A stretch of 64,000 bases of DNA. It comes from Ovis canadensis. Taxonomy: Eukaryota; Chordata; Mammalia; Artiodactyla; Bovidae. How positions within the stretch are numbered: the first letter of the stretch is position 1; every line of letters starts with the position of its first letter. The notes beneath the pieces are model-generated. The model was not told the origin of the DNA and ran no database searches. It worked only from the letters and a program-made list of their open reading frames with translations. Made by a program: the position numbers and the translations under genes. Shown piece by piece: positions 46,501 to 57,900 of this stretch. The DNA lies in NCBI RefSeq assembly GCF_042477335.2, contig NC_091255.1, positions 42,448,501 through 42,512,500 on the forward strand. Reading direction: 5' to 3'.

Positions 46501-47833
46501 GGCGCCCATTCGCAGGATGAGGCCCCCTGAGGCGTTGATCCGCACCAGCAGCAGCGGCTCAGCCCGCACAGCGCAGGTCTCCTGGGCCCAGAGACTAGGC
46601 TCCCTGAGCACCAGGCTGGAGCGTGTCCACCCCAACTCCGCTCCCTCCGTCGCCCCGCCCCATAGCCACGCCCCTCCGTCGTCCCAGCCCAAGCCGGCAT
46701 GCTCACCTCCATCGCCCCGCCCCCTCCTCCGCTCCACCCCCTCCTTCCAGGTCCAGGTCGGCACCTGCAGCGCGGCGGCAGGCAGCGGCCTCTGCGGCAG
46801 GAGCCTCATCCTCTCCCCCAGGCCCCGCAGGCCCTTCCTCCGCTTGCAGGTCTTGCGGCACTCGGGGCAGCAGGGGGGCCCGCAGCCAGGCACGCGGTGG
46901 GTGCTGAAGCACCGCGGGCAGAAGTCGTGGCCACAGTCCAGCGAGATGGGCTCACGCGGCCTCTCCAGGCAGATGGAGCAGGCGGGCGGCTCGCGGGGCG
47001 CCGTGGGCCGGGACCCCAGCCCCAGCTCCAGCTTGGGGAACGGCGTGTGGGACCTGGGGGCGGCGGTGGGGGCGGGGTGCGGGGACCCCAGACAGGGGTG
47101 AGAGGGGCCCCCCGAAACGAGGAACCCTGGATGGAGCCGTCGCGGGTAAGTTCCCGCCCGGGTCTGGCCTGTTTCTAACCCTCCAGGAAGGGAGGCAGGG
47201 ACAGGCAGACAAGATGGTGCCGGCGTCTGGCACAGATGCCAAGAAAATCCACCCCCACGGCCTCCTGCTTCGAGGGGAGGGGTCCCTCCAGGGGCCACCT
47301 ACCCATACCCCCTCCCTGCAGTGGCTTCAACACGCTGGGCCTGCGGACATAAGGGGGCTCCCGCAGCGGGGCAGATGGCTCTCGGAAGATTCCAGGGCTG
47401 AACTGGCACAGGCTTCCTGAGGCACCCACCTGATTTCCCGACCTTCCCTCCACAGCCCACCAGGGCCAGCCTCGTGTTGCCTCCCCTGGGACAGACCTCC
47501 ATGCTCCCAGCCAGCCCACCCACATGGCCCATACCGGCCTCCAGGCCCTCCACTTACCAACTGTTGCTGCTGTTCCCCATGAAGCTCCGTTTTCTCTCCT
47601 TGGAGAAAATTGGGGAGAGAAAACCCAAAAAATGTAATTTAGAAGAGAATCCAGAGTTCTATCTTCATCCTGGGTTTTAGGTGCCCCCATCCCCCCTCTG
47701 GAGACCCATCCCCCGCAAGGGGGCCCCTTCCCAGCACCACCCCACACTTCCTCCCCAGATCTCAGGACCAAGACCTTGCCTGTTTGCCAAGCCGGTGACA
47801 AAAGGAAATGACCGACAAGGCGGACCTCGGCAT
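43535..47833 (-). CDS. RNF112: RNF112, RING finger protein with GTPase-like domain
   Basis: Encodes RNF112 (also ZNF179), a brain-enriched RING-finger protein with a GBP/atlastin-type G domain and a hydrophobic C-terminus; known roles are E3 ligase activity and neuronal differentiation. Fourteen coding exons, minus strand: 47833-47780, 47598-47558, 47053-46765, 46581-46375, 46263-46135, 45960-45856, 45451-45401, 45154-45098, 45021-44947, 44871-44754, 44630-44464, 44390-44337, 44213-44139, 44005-43535. They sum to 1893 nt: 630 residues plus stop, against 631 in human as I recall. The start MPRSALSVISFCHRL matches the human N-terminus. The C3HC4 RING uses C57, C60, C72, H74, C77, C80, C94 and C97. 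The P-loop is G177-x4-G182-K183-T184. The DTGD motif lies at 247-250. HD stands at 318-319 where the family has RD. A Gly/Ala-rich stretch of about 70 residues precedes the acidic end MEKEEDE...LLQEE. Intron 1 has a GC donor. Confidence 0.95.
46582..46764 (-). other. RNF112: RNF112 intron 3, open in frame
   Basis: A 183-nt GT-AG intron, 61 codons exactly, without a stop in the RNF112 frame. Intron 4 (46264-46374, 111 nt, 37 codons) has the same property. Retention of either would lengthen the protein before or within the G domain and not truncate it. Confidence 0.75.
47599..47779 (-). other. RNF112: RNF112 intron 1 with GC donor
   Basis: The reading that keeps the known protein joins codon 18 (CAG) to GAG AGA AAA, giving GKQ|ERKRSFMGNS. 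This requires the donor CAG|GCAAGG and the acceptor CCAAG|GAG: a GC-AG intron of 181 nt. The nearby GT in AAG|GTCTTG would put the next exon in a frame unlike RNF112. Confidence 0.75.
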
Positions 47834-48825
47834 GGGAGGCTGGCGGGGCAAGAGTCCCAGAGCAGAGAACAGGCCCGAGAGACCTTGCCGGTGCTGAGGA
47901 TGGCTCTTCTGGAAGCGCTGGTGGGGCTGTGGCAGGTGGAGGCTGGTGAGGGGGAGGGTGGTCTCCCCGGAGGAGACGACTGGGCAGGGCTGAGAAATGG
48001 ATGTGACAGTCGGAAAAGAGAAGGCTGCCTCTGGACTCACCCCAGGGGGAGGAGACAGGACTGCGGGAACCAGGGCTCCGGAGGAGGGAGGGACGAGAAG
48101 AGCTGAGCCCAGAATCCCTGGCAGAGGCTGGGATGCAGGCAAGCGAGGTGGTGAGTCGTCATGGAGACGAGGGAAAGATAAGGACAGGGCGGGGGAGGGT
48201 GGAGGGAGAGCAAAACCATATGGGTGCGTGGCAGACACAGAACTAGGCTGGCACTGCCCCTGCTGGCCCAGCGGGTCTCTTCCAGGGCCGCAGGCAGTGG
48301 GTACAGAAGTGTGGGAACCGGGAAAGCACGTGGTGGGCGCTGACCCAGAGCCCCAGATGGTCTCCTTCCTCCCGTGGACGGTCGTGGTGCTGGGCATCTG
48401 CTGGGGCCCATGATGCTACCCACAACACATGGCCTACAAGACCCTCCCCCGCGGTAGTCCCTCCCCCAGGGTCATCCCTCCCCTAGGGTCGTTTCAGCTA
48501 TGCCTTCCTCAGCCCCCTGGGCTGCTCTCACGTTGGCTCTGTGTCCTGTGGTGTCTTCCTCTCCCACTGAGTGATCTCTGGACCCTCTAACTGGGCCCCT
48601 CCCACTCACCCTGCAGCACACAGCCAGCCCAGACCCCTGAGCACAGCTGACCCCTGGCTACTCAAATACCTGCCACAGCTCCGGCTCCATACGACCATTA
48701 GATTGGAATCCAAAGTTCCTGGTCTGCACCTGAGGGCCTGAACCTCCCTGAGCAGCCCTCCCTCCTCCACCTCTACCCTCCACCCAGTGTTCCCTGTGGC
48801 TGTAGCAGGCCACCAGGCTCCTCTA
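47834..48825. promoter_or_regulatory. RNF112 upstream region
   Basis: Contains the RNF112 5' UTR and promoter somewhere, but the transcription start cannot be fixed by eye. Moderately GC-rich with purine-rich runs near 47940-48230 and no clear TATA box. Confidence 0.4.
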
Positions 48826-49000
48826 TGTGTTAGTCGCTCAGTCGTGTCTGACTGTTTGTGACCCCATGGACTGTAGCCCACGGGGCTCCTCTGTCCATGG
48901 GATTTTCCAGGCAAGAATACTGGAGTGGGTTGTTGTGCCCTCCTCTAAGGGATCTTCTCAACCCAGGGATTGAATCCAGGTCTCTGGGGGCACCAAGCAA
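48826..49000 (-). mobile_element. Bov-tA SINE, antisense
   Basis: Antisense copy: gtgttagtcgctcagtcgtg, ttccaggcaagaatactgga, caacccagggattgaatcc. The young-looking SINE nearest the RNF112 5' end. Confidence 0.85.
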
Positions 49001-51459
49001 AGGCAGGGCACTTGGATCTGCATTCCTGGGGAGGCTAGGCCAGCAAAGGGGTGAGGGTAGGAGGACGTTTCTCCCAGGGAGAGTGAGAGGGGGAGGAGAG
49101 GCCAGGAGTGGGGTGCGCAGGGCCCTCTGCAGCCTATTCCTCAGTCCTGTCCCCAGAGCCCTCTCTGGCCCAGGAGGCCATTGTCTAGCCAGTGGCCTCT
49201 GGGTACTGTCCAGTGGGTGAACCCAGACTCAGCTGCCTTCGTGGCTGGGACCCTCCCAAGCCCTGAGGAACAGCAGGATGTGCTGAGTACACACCCCCAC
49301 CCGCCAGGGCCACCAGTCCCCTCCCATCAAGGCGACCTCCGCCCTGCCGTAAGAGGACATAGCAGAACAATCATCCCACACCTGCTTAGCAATTCAGGGT
49401 CACACCTGTCACCAAGAGCTGCCTCCCCCAGTCCCCACAACACAGGCAGCCCTCTGTTGCCACCTCCCCACAGCCCACGCTGGGGGGTTTACCCAGACAG
49501 AGAGCCCCCAGCAACCACCCCCCCCAGCCCAGGCCCAAGCTGGCTCAGACACTCTCAGAGAGCTTCCCCGTCTGTCCTTTCCCCTCTTTGTTCTCAAAGC
49601 TTTAGGAAGTGCCTCTTCTGTACCAATCATGGAGTCTGCCACCAGGGCTACCAGAGACAAATGGGGTCCACACCCGGGGGAGCTCAAAGGCTGTGTTCAA
49701 ACCCAGGACAGGCCTCCACCCTGAGCAGGGACACCGAAACCCAGAAGACTGTGGGACTGGGGAAGCCCTGCAGCCAGACCTGCAGCTGCTGAGGCTCAGT
49801 CTTGTGGGATGGGTGGACATTAACCCCTCTCCGTGAAAGGCGCTGGGTGGGGGTGGGTGTTGCAGGCACAGGGAGCAGCCTGTGTCAAGGCCAGGCTGGG
49901 GCAGTGCTGGGGAGTGTGGTCCACAGAGCACAGACCTAGGGAGGACATGGGGCAGCTTTTAGACTTTCCTGACGTGACGATGGGAACCTAAAGGAGTTAA
50001 AGCAGGAGGCATGTGACGAGATCTGCATCCCTGAACCCACGCAGAGAGACTACAGGAGACCTGGCGGCTAAACCAGGCCTGAGACCTGACCCCCAGGGAC
50101 TGCGTCCAGAGTGCCACCAAGTTTTGCTAGAGCAGGTGGTGCTGTGCTGGGGGCTCCTGCCCTTACACCACCGCCCAGCTGGTGGGGATCTTCACCTGCA
50201 TAGAGGTCAACTCACACACTGATCTTTGCTGACTTCAGCCACAAACAATGAAAGGTGGTGCCAGGCACGTCTGACTTGCTCTGGAGTTTTGAGGTTAATG
50301 GTCTGCCATGTCATCAAAAACTTTTTTTTCTAATTAAAGGGGGGAGATTAAAGCATCCTCAGTGTCCAGTCATAGATAAATAAATAGTTGATTTAAAACT
50401 AGACGCTTCAGCCTCAGGGTGGCGTGGGCAGAGCTGTTGTTGATGCTAGGTACCCAGGGGTCTGTTTTGGGCTGAGTCCATTTCCAATTAGAATCTCATC
50501 TGTTCTTGCTTCTTTCAGACAACAGATACAGGTGGTCCCTGCTGTGTGCCAGCAGCCGGGCAGCCCACCGGAAAGGCCCTGGCAGTCAGGCTGAGCACAC
50601 TAGGCTCTGTCCCCTGAAACAAAGGGCATGAGGACAAGAGTGGAGCTTTTGTGGAGCACCTAGAAACTTCTGGGCAGTGGTGTGGTCAGTCAGAAGAGGG
50701 GCTCAGCGGCCAATCTGGGGGGTTGGGAGAGGGCAGGGGGCCACGGACACTGGAGCCACCTCTTAACCCTCACAGCCCCACTCTGCGGACAAGAAAGTAG
50801 AGATTCAGAGTCACATGACCTCCTCACAGAGGCTTGGGGCAGCCCGCCTGGGGGTCAGGAAGGGGTAGAGAAGCCACAGTCCCAGCATGGCGGACAGGAA
50901 GGTGGGCTTCAGGGGCGGGACGCCCAGGCCGGGGCACTGACTGACTACCGTGGGGACAGGAGGTGACAGTGGTGACGCTTAAAGGCCCCTGAGGTTCACA
51001 CTGGCTAGCGGGGGGCCACCAGCAACCGAGGAGCCTGCACTATCACACACCAACTTCCCCGAATCCGAGCCCGTGCCCAGCTCCAGGCCCCTCCCCTGAA
51101 ATCCCCCATTTGGACTCCTAGCCACCCACCAGGTCTGGAGCATCCAGGCAGTTGGCCAGGATGCTGAGGATGCGGCCAGCTGGCCCTGAGGAGCAGACTC
51201 CCCGCCACAGTCTCCACCCAGCTGGGCCCGGCCCCCCAGACCCCTCCAAGGTGAGAGGCAGCAGCTTGCAGCTGGACAGCCAGCCAGCCAGATTGGGGCT
51301 GGGCCCCCTGCAGGCTCAGCCTCTGCATCCGGACCGCCATGGCCATCTGGTGGCCAAGGCTGTCCCCAGATGGACTGGACCAGCTGGAAGGCCCTGGCAG
51401 CACCCAGGCCTTGGTGCAAATGCCAACCCTGCCCAGCTTGCCAGCCTGGTCACTCCCCT
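49001..51459. other. Intergenic, no gene recognised
   Basis: GC-leaning single-copy-looking DNA between divergent RNF112 and MFAP4. A MIR-like scrap in antisense lies at about 50760-50840 (ctgcggacaagaaagtagag). Open frames on both strands have no recognisable domain. Confidence 0.45.
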
Positions 51460-51562
51460 CCCTGCAGCTCAGCTTCCTGACAGTAAAGCTAAAGATAACA
51501 ATCTCCCCCCTGCTGGGTTATTGTGAGAGCCTGGCATGCAGCTGGTGCTCAATAAATGCCAG
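51460..51562 (+). mobile_element. MIR SINE 3' fragment
   Basis: Sense MIR end: gttattgtgagagcctggca, then gctggtgctcaataaatgcc. The AATAAA here belongs to the MIR. Confidence 0.65.
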
Positions 51563-51805
51563 CTGGGCTCACCTCACCTCACTGTGCCAGTGTCTCCCCA
51601 CTGTTTGCCCCATGCCTGGTCTCTCAGCCCCCTCCCCGTCCAGTGGGCCTGACCCTTCCTCTTGTCAAATAAGAATCCGAGAGGTTCCTACAGAGGCAGG
51701 GCCTGAGGGCGAGAAGACCATGCCATATAGACAGAGTCCAGTTTCAGCTAGTTTGTTACTCTGATGAGATGGTCACTGGCATTTACTTGCCCCTAAGGTA
51801 GGCTG

Positions 51806-52019
51806 CCATCCCATGGATGGCATCACCGATTCAATGGACATGAGTTTGAGCAAGCTCCAGGAATTGGTGATGGACAGGGAAGCCTGGTGGAGAAGGCAAT
51901 GGCACCCCACTCCAGTACTCTTGCCTGGAAAATCCCATGGACAGAGGAGCCTGGTAGGCTGCAGTCCATGGAGTTGCTAAGAGTCAGACACGACTGAGCT
52001 ACTGAACTGAATTGAACTG
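51806..52019 (+). mobile_element. BovA/BovB 3'-end SINE with target duplication
   Basis: Begins with BovB 3'-end text (tggcatcaccgattcaatgg, aattggtgatggacaggg), continues with the BovA body (ggagaaggcaatggcacccc) and ends gaactgaattgaactg. The 11-bp direct repeat aaggtaggctg flanks it at 51795-51805 and 52020-52030. Confidence 0.9.
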
Positions 52020-52086
52020 AAGGTAGGCTGAGTCCTTTCAACAACAGAAACTTAGTTCTCCCCGATTTCCTCTAAAGGTGGAATCA

Positions 52087-52150
52087 TTCCTCCACTTTAC
52101 AGATGAGGAAACTGAGGTTCTGCAGATGCTCACAGCCACGCCTGCCTCCT
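52087..52150 (-). mobile_element. MIR fragment, antisense
   Basis: Contains the antisense MIR core ctccactttacagatgagga followed by aactgagg. Confidence 0.65.
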
Positions 52151-52164
52151 GCTAACCTCACTCC

Positions 52165-52222
52165 CTCACACACACATACACACATACATAGACACACATG
52201 TGTACACACACACACACTTCTT
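52165..52222. repeat. (AC)n-rich microsatellite
   Basis: Imperfect CA repeat with ACAT and ATAG interruptions. Confidence 0.85.
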
Positions 52223-52654
52223 CCTCTCTCAACCCCTCCCCACCCTATAGCCTAGACCCGGGGAGAGCAGTGCGGCCATAACAGCCAGGTGCTCAGCAAT
52301 CCACCACACAGTCTGTTTGTTGATGAAATCTAGTGTGGAGTGAGGTTAGGTAACAGGATGTGACCAGCTGACCCCAGAGGTCAGGGAGGATGGTGTCCGA
52401 ATGCTGGAATCTGCTTCTGCTTTCTGATGATGAATCTGGTGGCAGGAAGAGCAGGAGCCCCACCCCGATTGGAGCAGCTGGTCCCAGAGGATGTTCCAGG
52501 GCCAGAGGCGGGGAGGTGGTCGGCTGACAGGCCTGAGAAGGCTGGGGAGCCATCCCTAGGGCCAAGGCCAGCCCTGCCCATCCACAGTGGCCACCAGGAA
52601 CAGACTGAGGGCTGACAGCCCCTGCCCCACACGCTCCACCAGTATTATGCATAT

Positions 52655-52869
52655 GTGCTAACTCACTTTAGTGTGTGTCCGACTTTTTGCAACCCCATGG
52701 TCTGTAGTCCACCAGGCTTCTCTGTCCATGGGATTCTCCAGGCAAGGACACCAGAGTGGGTTGCCATTTCCCTCTCCAGGGATCTTCCTGACCAGGAATC
52801 AAATCCACATCTCTTATGTATCTTTTATTGGCAGGCAGGTTCTATACCACTAGCCCACCGGGGAAGCCC
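52655..52869 (-). mobile_element. Bov-tA SINE, antisense
   Basis: Antisense copy: ccgactttttgcaaccccat, gattctccaggcaaggacac, tgaccaggaatcaaatccac, ctagcccaccggggaagccc. Confidence 0.85.
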
Positions 52870-53907
52870 TACACCCTGCCAGCCTGAATGTAAATCAAAA
52901 CGAGTCCTTCAGGAACAACGGATCCCGCTTCATCAGGTGGCCAGGGGCTCATGTCCATGGAGATGGGCCCACGGTGCTCCATGTAAGTCACACTGCATCA
53001 CAGTCTTGTTGAGCAAATCCCACTCACGGGGAGATGGAGCAGGTGTGCCTTGTCCCATTCCTGTGTGAAGTATGATGAAATGCTCGGACACCAGGCAGAG
53101 AACAAGACAAGACTCTAAAGGAGAGAGAAGGCGAGGGGCTGGGGCCTCGGGACCTGAGGAGCCACATGGAGGCTGGTGCCCTGGATTCTCCTTCTGCCTC
53201 ACTGTCCTGAACCTGATGCTGGACAAGGGGCAGCCCAGAAAGGCCAACAGGCAGACATAAAAAGTCCCAATGAACTCCCCGCACCCCCACTCTAATTGAG
53301 GAATCAGGAGAGGGACAGCCTTGCAAGATGGGAAACTTTTAGACAGCAAACACTCCAGCCAAACACCATGAAGAGATACAGCCCCAGCCTAGCCACCCCA
53401 GCAGACACCAGGGGGGACTAGATGCCCCCTCACCTGGCTGTGTCAGAAGAGGCCATGTAGGAAGCCTGGACTTTTCTCCCAGCCAGGGACAGGCGCTCTC
53501 GTGACCCCAAAGCACTGTGGAGGCCACCTGGGGAGTCAGAACCTTGAGCCTGTCTGGTGGTCACAGCCCCTCCTGGGGCACTGGTGGGGTTGGCAGAGTA
53601 AGGAGCCTGGATGCCCACCTGCATCAGCACCCTGAGGCTGCACCCTGTCCCTTGCTGGAGGGGTGTCAGAGAAAGCCACGAGACAGGGGCCAACAGGATC
53701 CAGGATCCAGGGTGTCGTGTGATGAGGTGTCCCACCGTTCAGGATTCAGCACCAAGTGGCCATCAGCGGGGCCAGAGGGCAGACCCTGTGGTCCTGGAAA
53801 CGTCCTGCACGCTGACCGCATCCATAGTATCAGCCGGGTTGTGATGCTGAGGGACAAACGTACAACGTGTGCCCACTGGGGAAACAGGACAAGGTACCAG
53901 GGCTCGG
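52870..53907. other. Intergenic, no gene recognised
   Basis: Single-copy-looking DNA. Frames at 53517-53933 (plus) and 53430-53735 (minus) overlap in antisense and carry no known domain. Confidence 0.4.
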
Positions 53908-54150
53908 AATCTCCCCTGTGGTCCAGTGGCTGAGACTCTGCGCTCCCAGTGCAGCGGGCTGGGTTCCATCCCTCGTCAGGGAACCAGATCCCACATGCCA
54001 CAACTAAAGATTCCATGTGCCTCAACTAAAAACAAGGTCCTGCATTCTGCAACCAAGAGTTCACAGGTCACCATAAGAAAAGATCCCGACACTGCAAGGA
54101 TGAGGCAAGATTCTGCATGCTGCAACTAAGACCAGGCACAGCCAAAAAAA
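53908..54150 (+). mobile_element. CHR SINE, long form
   Basis: Sense CHR: ctcccctgtggtccagtggc, gttccatccctcgtcaggga, ccagatcccacatgccacaa, A-rich end ccaggcacagccaaaaaaag. Confidence 0.85.
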
Positions 54151-54739
54151 GTGGGGGAAGGGGAGAAAAAGATGCCTGGGCACTCTCTGTATCAATTTAC
54201 ACAACTGCATGGAAACCTACCATGACCTCAAGACCAAAAGTCTAGTTAAAAATAAAATAACAATCTAGAAGGGTGTCCCTTCCTGCTTAAAATGGGACAC
54301 CGGCTTTCTGTTGCCTGTAGGATAGCCTGACACTCCCTCCCCATGAGGCCTGCCCATCTCAAGTCCCCCCCAGCTCCCCAGCCCTCCCCTCCTCCAGCCC
54401 CTCACTCATTCCCCCCAAGCTGAGGGCCTCCTTGCCTGCATCTTACCCAAAGTAAGCATGGCCCAGAGAAGACCCTGGGCCCCACTGCAATCCCGCTGCC
54501 TTCCAGCCTCTGTGTTCAGTCTTGAGAAGCCGCAGTCACAGGCTCTGCGCACTCCATCCCACTCCCTGGAAAAGCAGGGCACAGAGTGCAACTAACACAC
54601 TACTGTGAAAACGCTTTCCATCGCTCAGATCCCTGGAAGGGCCCCAGACACCCACAGGGAACCCCAGATGACACTCTGAGAAGCACTACATGGAACTATT
54701 TTTAAAAAAACTTTTGTATTGAGCAGAACACTGGATGCT

Positions 54740-54965
54740 TAAGAATATGAATTGAATTATTCCATTTATAGGAGGTTCAGGAACAGACAAAACCACTGCA
54801 AGTCGAGAGCAGTGACAATGGTGTCTCCCTCGGGCTGGGGAGCGGGAGACACAGACGTGACCTTCTGGGCTGGAAACCTTCTGTCTCTTGACCTGCAGGT
54901 AGTGACACGGTGGTTCACCCAGTATGAGCTGCACCCCTGCCTGCACCATCGCTGACCTCGATAAA
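54740..54965 (+). mobile_element. Old L1 3' end-like repeat
   Basis: Text such as ttccatttataggaggttca, ggaacagacaaaaccactgc and tgtctcttgacctgcaggta resembles the 3' end of old L1 families. Diverged. Confidence 0.45.
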
Positions 54966-57900
54966 AGGAAAACCATTAACATCACGCTCTTCCACCTTGG
55001 ACCTGGCTTCAGCTTCATGCCCCCAATCAGTTCACAAGGATCGGAGGCCACCTGTGGGGGCCCCAGCTTCCAAGGGCACGCCTGCTCTCCATAAGAGCCG
55101 AGATCACCCTCGTGCAGCCAGGGCAGACCCTAGAGTTCACGGGACACTCACTGGCAAGGCCACTGCTATATGAGGGAGACCCAGTCCCTGAGGGACCAGC
55201 AGGATCAGGGGACACAGCTGTTCCCCACACCTAGCCTTGCTTGCTTCCACCAGGTCTGGACATGTTTGGCCAAGGACTTTTCTTCCCTCAGTGAGTCTGT
55301 CTTTTGACTCAGGACCAGCTCTCTTTGCAGGAAAAAGAACGGGCTCTTAGTTCTGCCTCAGGCAGGAAGGAGACTTGGAGTAACCACGGGGAGACAATTA
55401 GGCACGGGCCTTGGCATTCTCCACGGCCCTCCCTTCCCACTGTTTACAATTGCACAAGCCAAAGTCCGTCCTGTGTCTGCGAGGCCCCAAAGGACCCTGC
55501 CCCGCCTTCTCTGAGCCTCTCCTGTGTCCTCGCTTGTCCTTTCTGCCTAGCCAGTCAGCTGGCGCCCCAGCCCTCAAATGCAAAGGTGCCTCCTACGTCA
55601 GGGCCTTTGCACGTCACTCCACTGCTCAGACCTCTCTTTACTGGAATGTCTGCACTGCTCCCTCCTTGGCCCTGCAGTCTTTATTCCAGGGGTCCAGACA
55701 CCAATCAGCCCCCTCCCCATCATCTGTCAATAAGGCTCACTGGAGCCCAGCCATCTCGTGCATGTCTAGGGGCGGCCAAGGTGGCAGAGCTGAAGATTCA
55801 AGTCTGAAACCAAAGGGCTCCTGAAGCCTGAGCTATTTCACATCTGGCCATTTATAGACAAACCTGCTCACCCAGTCTCGGTCCCTCAGAACCTTCTCAC
55901 TGCTCACTGAGGCTTCCTGCCCCAAACTTGAACTCTATGAGACTCCCTGCCTTCAATCACTGATGCGGGCAGGCCATCCACTGGGTCTGCTCCTGGGTAT
56001 ATCCTGGTCATCTCGGCATGGCAGTGTGCCAGGCTCCAGAGATGGATGATGAGAACGTGGGTGTCCATCTGCATCCCCTAAACTGCTCACATCGTGAGTG
56101 CCCAGTGGTGACTGGCATGGTACAGGCACCCATAAACACTGAGAGATGCAAAGATGAAGGGATGTTTGTGCTTGTTCAGAGCTGACGGTGGTGAGAAGAA
56201 CACTTGCTGGAAGCAGAATTCTGTGCCACTTGGTCTTCCTGATCAGGTGGAATGACCCTTGGCCACACATTTCACTTTGGGGCTCTAAGTCATCTCCAGG
56301 AAGGACATGAAGTGCAGGGCGCTTTGCAGCCCACAAAGGCACACCACCCTTGTTCCAGCCTGCCAGGCTCCCCGTGCTGCATGCACCCCCAGCCCCCGGC
56401 ACCTGCAACCTCCTCAGGGCGCTGGGCCCCCAAACCCAGGCTTCTTCTCTGCAGCAGGGGCCAGCGCCTGGGCAGAGAGCTGCTCACCCCCAGCATCAGC
56501 ACCTCAAGGTGGTTCCCTGGCTGTGGGGGTGGGTGGGGTGGGGAGGGTGCCACAGGACAACTAAGTGGAGCAGAGAGGACCCTCAGGGCAGGAAGACTCT
56601 TCTATACAGTGCTTTGTGTGTGTGTCGGGATGTGATGCAGGCTGCACAGCGCCAGGCATAACCACTCACATCAGCTGTGGGCTCCGAGTGACTCTGACCT
56701 GAGGGCGTGGGTCTGGTGAGGCTGTTGTTGGGGAGCTGCGCTTGTGTCAGGGCGGGGGTGTGGGGTCCGATGGGGTCTTCCTGGGAAAGACTGCCCCAGA
56801 CCATGGCCTCTGCCTGCCTCTTGTTTATAGGAAAACTTTAGCCTCCTAGGTCTTCCCTGAATTCCAAAGAATAAGTTTCATCAGAGAAGTGAGTAAACGT
56901 AGAAACAATGGGAAGAAGACAAGTAAGACAAAATAATAATAGTTTAGCCATAAAACAAAGCCCAGGATCTTCGGTTCCTCCTAAGGGAACATGGACTGGA
57001 TCGTGCAGTCTGAACCACAGCCTCTGAGTGCTGCAGAGACTGGACCCCTACCAGGTGGGAGAAACGCACTGCACACAGCCCACCGGCACGCAGATCCCAG
57101 CCTGGTGTGACCCAGAGGTGGATGACTGACATTCTGCAAACACCAGGCTGTCCCCTCACTGCCAGCCAATCAGAGAGCGGTACACAAGCTCATCACACAC
57201 CTGGTGACCCCCTCCCGCACCGTGTGTTTAAAAACCCTCCCGCAGGGTTCCCCCATCCCCCACCATCCCACCTGTCATCACACTCTCCCCTCTGGCTCCA
57301 GGACTGCTGAGGCTGTGTCTGTCCACTGCCGCCGGCACAGGGGTGATGGGCTGGCCTGTGTCCTCAAACGTCACCTCCTGAAGCCCTGACCCCACGGTGG
57401 GCCTGATGTGATCTGATGTGATGCTCCACAGCACCCGTGGGGCCCCAGGGCCCTACCCCTTCCCCATCAGCCTCCCTCCCAGTGCAGGTGCAGCCTCTGG
57501 GGAGGGGCCTGGGGTCAGTGGCTCAGTCAGCCCCTCCTTCCTTACAGCAGGCAGCCCCTCACTCAGCTGGGGCTGGGGGACACACACCCAGCCTTCTCCA
57601 GCTCAGGTGGAAGGAGCGGTGCCCGCCTGCGGGAGATGAGGGACCTCATCTTTGGCTGTGGTCCCGGACGCTCTGCAGGCTGCCAGGCTTTCAGGACAAA
57701 ATCAGCATCAGACCTGTATCATCCAGGATCTGGCAGGGAACCAAGGCAGACTTAGCTGCTCTGCTTTGTAGAGAATTTCATGAAGTGACTGTCACTGGGC
57801 TGTGGGCCTTAAGGAAGGCACCTGGGACCACCCTGGGCTGCAGGGATAAAGGGAGGAGGCAGGTCGTCAGGGCCAGCTGGGGTGGTTACATGGGAGCTGT

